A stretch of 64,000 nucleotides of DNA from Adiantum capillus-veneris (GCA_014529385.2 CM043962.1:149164647-149228646); one strand, 5' to 3'. Positions 32,048 to 42,509 are shown, numbered from the stretch's first letter. Notes: generated from the sequence alone by a model not told the origin. Translations and numbers: made by a program.

Positions 32048-32252
32048 TTAGTCCAAAACTAAGGGTTTTGACTTAAAGGTTAAGGGAGCTTTCCCACGGC
32101 CATTTGGCCACTTACAAGGGTGTAGACTCCGAGAGGCTAAGAGGGTATGTCAAATTACACAAATCATCATAAGCTGAATTACACAGCTTCTTTCAAAAAA
32201 TTGAGTGAGTGTTTACAGGGTTTGGTGTGCATCCGCCTGTATCCACCAAACA
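32048..32252 (-). repeat. Element E 5' LTR, right part
   Basis: Resumes the LTR cut by F and matches about 6800-7013 (TTAGTCCAAAACTAAGGGTT ... CCACCAAACA). It is followed by TAGTA, the second target duplication of E. Confidence 0.92.
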
Positions 32253-32257
32253 TAGTA

Positions 32258-32985
32258 TATTAGTTTTCTTGAAGCATTGACAATCTGCAGCTTCTCCATA
32301 GTAATGAAAGCTCCATTGCCTACCTAGATGAAGATCACCAAATGGCCCATGCAAATCCTTTGACTTACCCTCTATATTGAGCTTTGGTGGGAACAAATTT
32401 CTTGATATCTTCCTATAAAAGATGCCACATTGGAATAATATCCATACTCAAATTTGCATCTTCAATAATATGAAATGCCTATTCTATGCTAAAACCAATC
32501 ATTGCAGCCACTATGTTGCGATTGTTTGCATTGAAGTTATTTCCAACCTTCTCAACCATGAATCTCATGGAAAACACCTCACCGCTCCCACAAAAATGCA
32601 AATAGAGAAGTCGGGTTCACCGTTGCTCTTGAGCAATCCACCTCAATCATAACTACTCTTGGTAGACAGCTATTGTGCATCTCTGAAGCATGCACCACAT
32701 CTCAAAGATGGCCATCCCTAGAAAAGTTAGTAATGGTCTTGCAAATAGCCTTTAGTGACTACACTAAACATAGCGCATAAAAGATCTAGGAGCTGTCACA
32801 TGTGTAGGCACCATCATCTCGTCGCATGAATGACCACTTTCATTGCAGTTCAAAAAACGGAATCCTTGTGACTAACCGTGATACTTTAGGCTGAACTCAT
32901 GGCTACTTGCTGACTTTTGAAGCTACCAGTGCACGCACACGCGCACGCACGCACACACACACACACACAGATTATAGCCTTCATC
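32258..32985. other. Flanking DNA between elements E and C
   Basis: About 730 bp outside any recognised element. The minus strand has scattered frames (ITNFSRDGHL, VVMIEVD, MEKLQIVNASRKLIYYV) that may be an old pseudogene continuous with 5840-6127. I do not recognise a family. A CA-rich microsatellite occupies 32931-32969. Confidence 0.5.
32931..32969. repeat. (CA)n/(CG CA)n microsatellite
   Basis: Run of CACGCACACGCG then pure CA, ending at ACAG. Confidence 0.95.
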
Positions 32986-32990
32986 AAGAC

Positions 32991-33500
32991 TGTTGGGGGT
33001 CCCATCATTGCATAGCTCCAATGACCAACAAAATTATCAATCCGGAGGGATGAGCTACCCGGCTAGGGCATGTAAACACTCACACGATTAGTGGGCTAAT
33101 CATGGCAACACAAATGGTTAACTGTATGAGGTAAGCTTCTTGGTCTATGGAGGAGCTAAGCCACAATGAAGGGCAATCTCCACATCCACTTATCTTCACC
33201 TTTAATCAACTCAATCAAACATACTAACGATTGCAAGATGCACACAACACTAATCCTATCATGCAACACACTAATCACAAGCACATACACATAGATCTAT
33301 CAAGCACCACACTCCAATCAAACCTACATGCACACTCAAGCAAAAGAGGGCAATCACACAAAATTAGAGAGAGATTAACCACTAATTAGTTACAATCTAG
33401 CTAATCAAAACATCATTAGAAATCATAAGAAGCATGAGAAAGCCATAGTGAAAGAGAATTAAGCATTGATTATAGTGTTAATCAAGTCACATGAGCAAGG
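32991..33500 (-). repeat. Element C 3' LTR, left part (split by D)
   Basis: Matches 62998-63501 at roughly 90% identity. It ends at GAGCAAGG where element D begins. Confidence 0.9.
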
Positions 33501-34431
33501 TGTTTTATGGCAAAACTACTCCCCTGTTCATGCTCGCAAGCACGACACAGACAACATACTTATCATCCGATGACACGACTAACCCGTAGGTGCATGTAGG
33601 CAATCTCGCTAGCTTGTTAGACTGAGACTAATCTACACATACACACTTTTATGATGCATCAATCACTAACCTTGGTAGAATGCAACCCACTCTATCCCTA
33701 AACGCTCACAACACTGTTTACACCTCCAAATGAACTCGGAATCGCATCAAACTTACTAGGCACCATCCTCTCAATAGGATATACTTACCTATAAGTCTAA
33801 TCTCACCAGATTTGAACCCTAGTTATCTCGATTACAGTCGCGATAGACTCACAGGTCATAATCCAAAAGTGGGCAAAACCTAAGCCTATGAATATCTATG
33901 TGTAGCTAATCTCTTTCTCATTCCATAGAGCACTTGATTGTTTAAAACAGACACTGTTTGTGTTACTTACCAAGCAAAACAAGCTCGAGGAAGGATCGAC
34001 CGCGAACAGCTCGAAAATATGAATGCGTGGCGTGGGCGCGTAGCTCTCGGAGAGACTACCGCGATGATGTGGTCACGTCGTGAATCCGATGAAAGAGAAG
34101 CGCATAGCGAAGAGGATAAGACACACTCACTCTCTCTCTCTCTCTCTCTTAGACTCGTACGACACATGATTAATATTCAAAAATGTTATGTCAAAAAATG
34201 GTTCTAAGCTGACTTTTATACTTTGGTCACCTTAGCTCAAAAATGTACATGGGGTTCTCTTCCTCATAATTACAAATTGGGAACAATTATGGGTCCTGAC
34301 TGACTGATTAATCTTTACATAACCCAGACAAGTGGATCAAAATGATAAGATTTCTTTGAGATAAAAATGGGAATTTGATAGGCTTTACAAGGTGGGCTAA
34401 TTACAACAGTTGGACAAGTTGGGCTCCAACA
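33501..34431 (-). repeat. Element D 3' LTR (931 bp, complete)
   Basis: Begins TGTTTTATGG and ends GGGCTCCAACA. Contains a partial copy (AGTCGCGATAGACT, 33836-33849) of the palindrome found in D's untranslated regions, and a CT run at about 34127-34150. CAAGG at 33496-33500 would be its target duplication; the second copy was lost in the deletion at 54011/54012. Confidence 0.93.
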
Positions 34432-34446
34432 CTCCCCCCCTCCTAA
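34432..34446 (-). promoter_or_regulatory. Polypurine tract of element D
   Basis: The minus strand reads TTAGGAGGGGGGGAG directly before the 3' LTR (TGTTGGAGCC). Confidence 0.88.
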
Positions 34447-34509
34447 TTCATGTCTACCACAACATGATCGTCTTTGTCTTCAGTGTGGTTGTCGTCCTTC
34501 TTGATTGAT

Positions 34510-35808
34510 TTGATGTAGAAACGCATCACATCGCATAGACTCAGTTGCCATTAATGGCCCAAATTTTTTGGATTTGTACATGAAGAAGCCTATGTAAAAT
34601 GCTTCTTCGAATGTTTGGAGATGGTAGCTTCACACAAACATCAGCCGTCTGAAGTAGGCATACAACACTAGCTCTGTAGGCGGCCCACTTAGATCATATG
34701 ACAGCTCTGAGATGCTTCTTTCTGTATTCATATACTCTGAAGTCCAGATTTCTGAGAACACTGTGAGACAGGCCAAAAAGGTTCGAGCTATTTTACATAG
34801 CATCTTGCAGGATAGGTCGGGAGAGCCTCCGAATTCTGCGATGGCGCCCTGAAGGGTTTTCACCATGTAAGAACCGGATATTCTCTCTCCCTCTGTAGGC
34901 CCTGGCAATACTGGATAATTCAGCCATGTAGGATTTCTGATTTGTAGTGCTTTATGTTGGCTGTAAGTGTATGTTTGGGGCGTTGGGCAAAAAGTTCTAT
35001 CATTCCTCAGCTCAGGCGGTGCGTTGACTAAGTGGATCAGGTTATTAGGGTGATCCAAAAGCCATTGACGCCTCCACTTTGGATGGCTGTCTACTATCCT
35101 ATTTTGCTGTTCCCGATCCTGTAATTCTCCTTCAAACACTGGCACTTGTTCTTCTTTTGCGAGCTGCCGTTGATGTGTCAGAGTTTCGTATTTCAGCAGA
35201 GCATAGGGTAACATAGGGGCATTCCATTCCTCCCGTAGCTCTGCTGCCGTCTTGCCTGATCTGGAGAGCCCTTGTAGCATCTCCTTTTCTAGCATGGCCT
35301 TGTACCACATCATCTCTGATTGCTTTTCCATTTTCTCGGCCAGCTTCTGCTCTTCAAATCTCGTGACTAAATCTTCGTCTATTTCTTGGTCTTTGGAGCT
35401 AGGTTGATCAGTATGTGTATCTGGGGCCTCCTGATCATTTGATTCTTCCTCGTAGTCATCTTCACCCCCATATATTTCTGCGAGTCCAGCCAAATCCGTG
35501 GTTGCTTGCTCCAGGTGCACTTGTACCTGTCCTTGGTGTTTCCTTGCAGTTTGAAGACTTGCGATTTGCGCCGCCATTGTTCTACTATTGATTTGGAGAG
35601 CTTGAAATTCCATCTCTTTTTGAGATGCAGACTCCTCTAACTCTTTTACCCTGATGTGCAAATTCTCATTTTCCTCCCTAAGGGATTTGGAAACAATGGC
35701 GCTTTCTATTTCACTTTCATGAGCTGGTCCTTGTTGTTGTTCACTTTGTAAGTCCAAAATTTGCCTTTGTAATTGATCCTCTGCTCTAAGCGCACTTTCG
35801 GCTATCAT
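34510..35808 (-). CDS. Accessory 3' protein of element D, C-terminal part
   Basis: A 392-codon frame ends at a TGA at 34630, after which the same frame continues to about 34510 with SYHLQTFEEAFYIGFF, matching element E; the listed stop is therefore premature. The N-terminal half is a long coiled coil (ALRAEDQLQRQILDLQSEQQQ, then LREENENLHIRVKELEESA) followed by an acidic stretch (YGGEDDYEEESNDQEAPD) and another helical segment. The C-terminal half is a conserved domain with WRRQWLLDHPNNLIHLVN, NYPVLPGPTEGER, YMVKTLQGAI and DLSCKMLCKIARTFL. No signal peptide or membrane span is visible. It is in frame with 35815-36342 through a single TAG. I do not recognise the family. A structural or nucleic-acid-packaging role is only a guess. 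Confidence 0.75.
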
Positions 35809-35814
35809 TAAGCG

Positions 35815-36342
35815 CTATTTTCTTTCCAACTCCAGCTCTCTCTTCAGTGCAACCACTTCTTCTTGCGGGTGGACTACCGGTGTTGTTGGTAGCGACGTTT
35901 TTTGTTTCTTTGCTTGTTCTATTTCCCTTGCTTTTATATCTGTTACTGCTCTCAAATCTTTGACTTCAATTTGTAAGTCATCGATGACGACTTGCAAACT
36001 TTTGACTGTCTCCAACGCATCTTGCTTTTCTTTTTCCACCCTTTCGATGTGTTCATCTCTCTCACTGACATCTTCAAGAAATACATTGATTGTATCTTCA
36101 CAAATGGCATTGAAATCTTCAGACTCCTGTAAATTTTCCTTGAGGAGATTTACTGTGCTTTTGAGTCCCAAGATCTCAGCATCTCTGATGTTGATCAGTT
36201 TTAGAGTGTCATCTCTTTGCTCCTGCAATCTCAGAACTTCTTGATGGGTTTTTTCTAACTTCGTTTTGTTGGACCTGTTCTGATCAGCTAACCATTGACT
36301 GTGCAGTCTTGTTCGGTTCAGTAGGGTCTCCATTGACTGCAA
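35815..36342 (-). CDS. Accessory 3' protein of element D, coiled-coil part
   Basis: 175 codons that are almost entirely heptad-patterned: KTKLEKTHQEVLRLQEQRD, DAEILGLKSTVNLLKENLQE and ALETVKSLQVVIDDLQIEVKDL. It ends at TAG 35815-35817 and continues in frame two codons before the next open frame, so the two were one protein. The upstream connection to 36711-37874 is by a frameshift near 36360. Coiled coils usually mean oligomer formation; nothing indicates a catalytic role. Confidence 0.7.
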   Translation of the reverse strand: MQSMETLLNRTRLHSQWLADQNRSNKTKLEKTHQEVLRLQEQRDDTLKLINIRDAEILGLKSTVNLLKENLQESEDFNAICEDTINVFLEDVSERDEHIERVEKEKQDALETVKSLQVVIDDLQIEVKDLRAVTDIKAREIEQAKKQKTSLPTTPVVHPQEEVVALKRELELERK

Positions 36343-36359
36343 ATCTTTATCTATAGTAG

Positions 36360-37874
36360 CTTCCAGCTCAATTTCTTGAGAGGTTCTTTTGTCTGATCCA
36401 CCTCTTTTTGCTTGCCTTTATCAATTTGTGATATGGTTCCAGTGTTTGGGTGACCATCTGTTCTTTCTTCTTCTTCTTCACTGGGTGGTGTATGAACTCT
36501 TTCATCACGATGTGAGCTCTCTGAATGCGAAGGAGAGTCAGCAGGTGGGGTTGATTGCCTCTCACTTGTCTCTGTCCTTGGAGATGGAGGTGGTGTTTCC
36601 TGATCTCATGAAGTTGGACTTAACTGATCTCTCAAAGTTTGGAGATCCTCCTCTTCTAGTAGTAATTCTAGTTCGTCCGTAGCATTTCTTTCTTGGATGT
36701 ACCTCTCGAACTAGTCCAACTCAAAAGCTGGGTTGTTTTTATTCTTCGTTCTCAATGTGTAAGTGCTACTAGAAGGTTTCCAAGTGGCGCCTACATCGCC
36801 TCGTAGAGATTTCTCGAGAACAAATCCTTCTAGCATTCTTTCCATTTTTGCTACCTTTTGCAATCTGGTGTTGTTTTCCATTTCCGCTTTCCGCTTCTTT
36901 AGTCGGACATCTTCCTCTTCAGTTCTTCTTTCTTCTTCCATCTTTTCTTGTGTCCTTCTGGTTACTCTTTCCAGCCTGCGTCCTCCAATGGTGTTAATAG
37001 AGGCCGGTACTCGCCTTTGTGATTTGTCTTTGATATTCTCTCTTAATACCAGCCAGTCGTTCTGATGAGGAGCAAGTGGCAACTGATCTGCCGTGCCTAT
37101 GGCCTGGTATATTACTCTGGTGAGGAATTCTCCTCCTGCAATGTAATTTGGTATGTCGTGCCGTAGCTTTGTCACTTCTTGAAACAGATATGATGCGTGA
37201 TCTATATAGAACTCATGTGTCATTCCCATAGCCCATGTCAGTGTTGTTGAGAGGCTCCCGTGTGGTGTAGTGTATCTTGGCGGTCTTTTGCTGTAGCTCA
37301 ACAAACACTGACTATATATCTGTGTCAGTTCTCTTACTTCCGGGTTTGCTATGAGTTCGAAAGAAGGCAGTTTGGACTTTTGCAAGTAGACTGTGAAGTT
37401 TTTCCTTCTTTCTCTCATGTTGGCTCCTTGATCAGACAATTTCAATGCCTCTTGGATGATCTCCTTGGTGATCTGGATCTCCATCACTTCATTATCCATG
37501 CCTGCTACTCTGCAAGTTCCATCTTCTTGGGTAGTCTCAATTAGGTGTTGTACCCTCTTGAAATCTATCCCCACTGGTGGTAGTGAGACAAAGTTCCACA
37601 AGCCAACTTTTTTGAGCCATGACCTTTGCGGTGATCTTTTCAGGTAATTTTTTGCCTCCTTGGGGATCATCACTGTATCCACTAAATTTCCTTTGTCATC
37701 CACATATGAACTTTGATAGATTTGAAAGGTTGCTGCCTGTTGCACGTCTGCAGGTATCCAGGTGGCCGCTGGCTTTAGTGAATTGGGTAGAAGTGCATAG
37801 GGTATTGCACCTTCCGTTGCTAGGTTCTTGCCTTTTCTTTTTCTCGGAGAAGCATCCATGGATCCTGTATTCAC
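36360..37874 (-). CDS. Accessory 3' protein of element D, N-terminal globular part and linker
   Basis: The frame starting MNTGSMDASPRKRKGKN at 37874 has 387 codons to a TAG at 36711. The same frame then continues to about 36360 with an acidic, Ser/Pro-rich linker. After a basic N-terminus (RKRKGK, possibly a nuclear signal) comes a globular region (TWIPADVQQAATFQIYQ, KKVGLWNFVSLPPVGIDF, THEFYIDHASYLFQEVTKL, IAGGEFLTRVIYQAIG). The layout recalls the plant-mobile or transposon-associated domains carried by large plant elements, but I cannot name the family. It ends in charged helices (EKMEEERRTEEEDVRLKKRK). The downstream pieces at 34510-36342 complete a protein of about 1,100 residues if the lesions are ignored. 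Confidence 0.65.
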
Positions 37875-40618
37875 AAATAACAGCTAATGTACAAACATAG
37901 TACTTCTCTTCTAAATTGATTACCACTTAATCATGCATCTAGATGAGCCTTTTTAATCCCAAGATGAGTTAAGGTAAAATGTTAGTAGATAGACAAGCTC
38001 TCCATTGTCCGACTCTGACAGCTTCAAATTAATGTTGTTTGTGAAGGAGAACAAGTCCAAATGCCTTGAAATTTTGTGTGGTGTATGTTCACAGGGCATG
38101 TAAGGTCACCCTATAGTCCCATACTAAAAATCACTTCATTTGCAATTTCTGTCCAGTCTATCGCGATAGACTGGCCATCTTTTGACAAGGGTTCTATTTT
38201 GCAGTTGTGACTCCACCAGTTGGTTTCTCCTACCTTGCACATGATCTGATCCCAATTTCACCTCAAATGAATGTCAAGTGACCCCTTTTTGGAACAACTC
38301 CCATTTTTCCAGATTCCTTCCAAGGAGATGTTGGTCTATCTCCTTCATTTTGTGTTGTTTTGGGCTCAAACTTAGTGGGTAGTCCTCTTGCATCATGCTG
38401 AAGCCAACTGTTAATTCCAATTTTTGACAAGATGGCCTAGTATCACTCTGCTTAGTCTATCGTGATAGACTGGAACTTAGTGTCATTTTGTCATATTTTG
38501 GCTCTGTGATTATCTCTCTGCCTTCTCCTAGTTGATGTAAGGTTGCCTGACCTCTCATATGTGAATTTTAATTGTCTGCCCTTGAGATGTCTTGTTCTGA
38601 CTTTGAGTTGCTGTCATGTCTATCTCGGCTTGCCATATGAGTCCATCTTGTCACCAAATTTGTTGTACTGCCTCCATATGCTTCCCCAAGTCTATCTTGT
38701 GAAAATTTTGAAAAGCCTTTCCCCCAAAGATTGTAATAGCAAGTCTATCGCGATAGACTAGGTTACTTGGCTAAGAGAGATTAATTTTGCACTTTGATTT
38801 GATAATTGTGGTCATTATTCTTTGTTAGCACCCCTCATGAAGTCAAAATCAAAATTTTACTTGTCTCATTGTAATAGCAAGTCTATTGCAATAGACTGAG
38901 TACCTAGTCATTTTTACAAGTTTTTTTATGTTAGTTGACCACAATGGTGTTAGCAGGCTCTCCTAGACACACACATCAAGTTTTAATCAATTTAGAAGAG
39001 TGTACTCCCTGTTTGCAGCACTTAGCTGGTTCTGGCATCGAAGTAGACCACTTAGGTGATGGTCGTCGTTCCTTTTGGTCATTGTATGACTCCGGCTGTC
39101 TTTTATTTCCTTTTGACCTTCCGTCAAAGCATTCAGTTGTTGTTTTGGTGTTTACATCACCAAGAACGACCATTTGGACATCTTTCTGGCCTGTTGCTGG
39201 CATTTGCCCTAGTGGAAGAGCTTTTTCTTGAGTGGATACATTCCAACTTGTAGTTGACCTCTTTTGGATGTACCTTGTTAAATTTGGTGTCATTTGGTCA
39301 CTTGGTTGGCCCGTTAGAGTATTGTGACGCTTTGCACAGTTTTCGTCAGATAGGGACTTTAGACTCCGTTTTGACGAACTTTTTCATGGTCCAACAATTC
39401 AGTTGGTTTGTCGAGATTATCGGCTTGCTGCCTATGAGTTTTGGCTCATTTCCGATCACTTTGGTTCAGGTGCCCTTTTGCAGGTCCTGTGAAATTAGGG
39501 TTTTTTGGGCGGCTTCCTTCACGCTTTCCGAGGTCATAGGCTTGATCCCTAAGCTATAGGCATTGTGCCTTTCAATTTTGGTTCCATTTGGTGGCCTCTA
39601 GGTCTTCCTAACAACCGGTCTACAATATGTGTGCACAGGTTGTGATTGTGGTGTTGGCGAGGTTTTGCGACCAACTGAAGTAAACAACACAGTCAGTGTT
39701 GACGAGCATACCTCTCATATCTGATGTCGATCTAGTTACCGTGCACGATGGATGAGCTCCTGGAAGTCTCAACTGCTGTAGGGAGCTCTCTCTCTCTCAC
39801 AATGGAAAATGACTCAAATGAGAGATTTCTAGCCTAACCTCTCTATATGTAATCGAGACTCCGACACGAAATTTTCCCATCTTTTACCTATGGCCATAAC
39901 TTTTTGTGAGATGCGGTTTAGGCTAGCAAATTTCCTGATTTGGACCTCGGTTGCTCCAGTTCTACAATTTTTGCAGATTTCTCCTGTTGGAGGTCCCGTC
40001 ATGACGGTGGTCATTTTTGCCTTGTCACCTTTGCAATCCCTATTTTTTCTGTGTCTTCTTTACCGTGCTCTGACTAGGCGTCTCTTCTGTTGTGTTTCCA
40101 TCTGGATTACGGATTTTTTTCTTTATTTTTTGCTAGAAAATGGCTAAAATAAAGCAAATAAATCCCAAAATAACCCGAAAATAGCAATTCTAACCTATAA
40201 AAATACCAATGAAAATCAAAACACTTTGTAGCTCACTTTTCTCTCGTCTATGTACATTCTCACTCATAATCGTCAACCTTGGCCTATTTTTTGCTGTTTT
40301 TCGACATTTTTTGGCCAGATTTGACTCTCTTTTACACATCCCTAGGGGCTCATATATGATCATTTGGTCCCCAATTCTGATTAATTACGAGGGCATATTA
40401 TTTAAACCAAAATCACACAATAAAACGCAAAAATGGTTGAAAAATTAATCACAAACATTGCCCTCTAATATATGACGTGAGTCCGCATTTAGAATGCCTC
40501 CCCCCCTCCTAGTTGGAGTCCTCCCGGACGACAGGGTATCGTCAAGGGTATGTACTGTGCATGGGTGTGAACTCGTGCTAATGCAAGATTTGTAATGTAG
40601 CTCTATATGCATGTTCAA
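37875..40618. other. Non-coding region of element D between Pol tail and accessory ORF
   Basis: About 2.7 kb without a convincing frame. The part nearest the accessory ORF (38060-38900) holds the palindromic ~298-bp repeats listed separately. The part at 38940-40200 is T-rich on the plus strand with no repeat I can define. It might serve as a promoter or splice region for the accessory ORF; no motif proves that. Confidence 0.6.
38060..38900. repeat. Decayed ~298-bp repeats with 18-bp palindromes (3' set, element D)
   Basis: AGTCTATCGCGATAGACT occurs at 38155-38172, within a perfect 22-bp palindrome at 38153-38174, and at 38742-38759. Variants are at 38454-38471 (centre CGTG) and 38880-38897 (centre TTGCAA, still a perfect dyad). 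Spacings are 299, 288 and 138 bp. The text before the first palindrome (AAATGCCTTGAAATTTTGTG, about 38062) recurs about 95 bp before a palindrome at 52288 in the 5' set, so both sets come from one repeat unit. Spacers have diverged more than the palindromes. Confidence 0.85.
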
Positions 40619-42079
40619 TCAATGCATGTAGAAAGAATTTATGCAGTGTAAGAGGAAGGTATAAGCGATTCGCTTATTGGCATTTGTCGTTGAGGTTTCC
40701 TGTGGTAGCCTGAGTTGGCTGGCAGATTTTCTTTGCAAGAAGAAGTTGTAAATTTTCCGCTCTTTGTTTGATTGTTTTCCACTGTTTTTGAATTGGCGTA
40801 TGCGGATCCTTTGAAGTCGATACTGTTGTATATTTTGTTGCATGTTCTTGTGGAACATTCTTTCTTTTCCATTGGATGACTTGGTCTTATAGATCCTTGT
40901 AGTTATTGTTGTGGATTCTGCTTGTTTCCTCGTGCTGATTGCATGATTTGGCTTGGCATTGACAGTTGTAGATAACTGTTCGGTGGTCATCTTTGGCCTC
41001 CATACTTGTGTTGTTGGCATGTTCTGAATTGGTAATTTTGGCCGCCATACCAATATAGTCTGTTGCGTATTCGACTGATTGACTATGGTTCTTTGAAGCT
41101 TTGCTGGCTGTTGGTGTTTTGTCTGTTCTTCTGCCCCCTTTTTTATAGGAATTAGGCTATCTTGCCTTATCCAAAATTTATATTTCCGCTTTTGATGGAA
41201 TTGTGCCTCGGCTAGATTTGTACGCCGTACCCAAACTTTCCTGGTTCCTTGCATGGTTGTTGATTTTTGATAATACGTTTCTGGACATGTAAACTTTGTT
41301 TGTTGTTGGTCAATGCCTTGCGGATGTATTGACTCCTGTCTCCTCCTTGACATGTATTGGTTATATGATAAGAAGGGTTCTAAAAAGTTTTCATTTCGGA
41401 ACAGTGCTTCATTAGTATCCAAATCAATGAATACCCTGTTAGCTTTCATCCATGACACTGCTAAGATACACGGCGTTGCTGATCTACTTGGTGGTAGTAT
41501 ATGCAACTCTGTAGTGTACGGGTGTGCCTGCACTGTGATTGGTAATATAATAGACCACAACGTGGTCACCTCATCATCCGATGCTACTTTCAACCGGTGT
41601 GTCTCTTGGATCGTCCTCATTGGTCCAAGTTTCTGAAAGAGCTCAAAGCTAATGACACTCATTTTTGCTCCAGTGTCAAGCAATGCATAGATTTCAACTT
41701 GTTCTATGCCTGCATAAGCTTTTATGTAAGGACTACACCACGTATCTTCCAAGTTGTCAATGGTGCTATCGTCTTGAGCCCTAAAGTCTGTTATGGTCTT
41801 TACTAATTCTTCACTTTGTATATCCGCTTCGATTGTTCGGAATGTCGAAAGAGGATATTCGTCAATCATCATTGGGGTGACCATGTTTATTGTCCTGAGA
41901 AACTGCTTTCGTTTAGCAATGCGTTCCTTGGCTTCTTGTTGTGCCTGGTCGTGAATTCTTTGTTGTTCCTGTCTATAGGCTTTTCCATAATGCAATTGAA
42001 ACAACATTTCCGGTGTTAAAGGTAGATGATATTTTTTTAAAACGACATCCACGAATCCAGTTCGGCATTTCTTTTCCAT
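40619..42079 (-). CDS. Integrase tail, second retropepsin-like domain and tryptophan-motif tail (element D)
   Basis: A 486-codon frame. It opens with the end of the integrase (LKKYHLPLTPEMLFQLHYGK) reached by a one-base shift from 41973-42491, then a Gln/Lys helix (HDQAQQEAKERIAKRKQ). From about residue 105 a retropepsin-like domain follows: EIYALLDTGAKMSVISFELF with an intact D-T-G-A, then HRLKVASDDEV, and about 85 residues after the triplet ILAVSWMKANRVFIDL in the place of the usual I-[IL]-G-x-[PD]-[WF]. After it come the basic tail motifs KVWVRRTN, KFWIRQDS, ILVWRPKL and TQVWRPKM. This is separate from the standard protease upstream of RT. Normal Ty3/gypsy Pol ends at or soon after integrase, so this extension is unusual. 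The triplet is intact and could be catalytic. Confidence 0.75.
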   Translation of the reverse strand: MEKKCRTGFVDVVLKKYHLPLTPEMLFQLHYGKAYRQEQQRIHDQAQQEAKERIAKRKQFLRTINMVTPMMIDEYPLSTFRTIEADIQSEELVKTITDFRAQDDSTIDNLEDTWCSPYIKAYAGIEQVEIYALLDTGAKMSVISFELFQKLGPMRTIQETHRLKVASDDEVTTLWSIILPITVQAHPYTTELHILPPSRSATPCILAVSWMKANRVFIDLDTNEALFRNENFLEPFLSYNQYMSRRRQESIHPQGIDQQQTKFTCPETYYQKSTTMQGTRKVWVRRTNLAEAQFHQKRKYKFWIRQDSLIPIKKGAEEQTKHQQPAKLQRTIVNQSNTQQTILVWRPKLPIQNMPTTQVWRPKMTTEQLSTTVNAKPNHAISTRKQAESTTITTRIYKTKSSNGKERMFHKNMQQNIQQYRLQRIRIRQFKNSGKQSNKERKIYNFFLQRKSASQLRLPQETSTTNANKRIAYTFLLHCINSFYMH

Positions 42080-42491
42080 ATAGAGTCGACAGTTTTACTG
42101 CTCTGCTGGACAATACTTCTTGGACCAAATAAGGCCCCATTCCCCTTTTCTTTATCTTTTTGGCATGCTGTTTAAGGGTGTATACTAAGACATAGTCGCC
42201 CGTTTTAAAGTCCTTGTTGTTGACATGTTTGTCAAAAAACTCTTTGTGTTGTCTTTTTTTTGCATATATGGCTGCTACAGCATTGAGTCGTAACTCATCT
42301 AAATTTTCAAGGTCCTCTAACCGTTCTGAAAGCTCGTGCCCCATCCAGTCCAATTGTGTGGCTACCCTTAGTGTGGGAATAAAAAATTCAATAGGCAATA
42401 TTGCATTTAACCCATATACCATATTAAATGGCGTAGTATTGAGTGTTGTTTTATATGCAACTCGATATGCCCACAATGCCAAATATAGCAT
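41973..42491 (-). CDS. Integrase, end of core and SH3-like C-terminal domain (element D)
   Basis: Continues in frame from 42510-44261 after one TGA that replaces a Trp codon (about 42510-42512). It reads LALWAYRVAYKTTLNTTPFN, NAILPIEFFIPTL, then the C-terminal domain KTGDYVLVYTLKQHAKKIKK and GMGPYLVQEVLSSRAVKLS. The last ~15 codons are out of frame relative to the family; the correct reading moves to 40619-42079. DNA-binding part of integrase. Confidence 0.85.
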   Translation of the reverse strand: MLYLALWAYRVAYKTTLNTTPFNMVYGLNAILPIEFFIPTLRVATQLDWMGHELSERLEDLENLDELRLNAVAAIYAKKRQHKEFFDKHVNNKDFKTGDYVLVYTLKQHAKKIKKRGMGPYLVQEVLSSRAVKLSTLYGKEMPNWIRGCRFKKISSTFNTGNVVSIALWKSL

Positions 42492-42509
42492 TTGATCCGA
42501 GTCTTGATC

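Larger units (their letters stand above)
6133..32252 (-). mobile_element. Element E: giant Tat/Ogre-like Ty3/gypsy retrotransposon, decayed and twice interrupted
   Basis: LTRs start TGTTAGCGGG (6133 and 22569). The right LTR is split by element F and ends at 32252 with CCACCAAACA. A 5-bp target duplication TAGTA sits at 6128-6132 and 32253-32257. Without inserts F and G the element would be about 13.4 kb. The minus strand holds primer site, gag, zinc knuckle, retropepsin, linker, YMDD RT, RNase H, integrase, a second retropepsin-like domain, a tryptophan-motif tail and a coiled-coil ORF. PR-RT-RH-IN order makes it Ty3/gypsy. The Asp-type primer site, long 3' coding region and similarity to element D place it near Tat/Athila/Ogre. 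LTRs differ at roughly one base in eight to ten, so it is among the oldest insertions here. Confidence 0.9.

Noticed and set aside
34630-35808. Envelope protein gene
   Set aside because: The position fits, but there is no signal peptide, transmembrane segment or cysteine pattern; coiled coils alone are not enough.
38153-38174. Palindromes as rho-independent-type terminators or tRNA-like structures
   Set aside because: No T-run follows them and the organism is a plant; the dyads have no loop bases, unlike terminators or tRNA arms.
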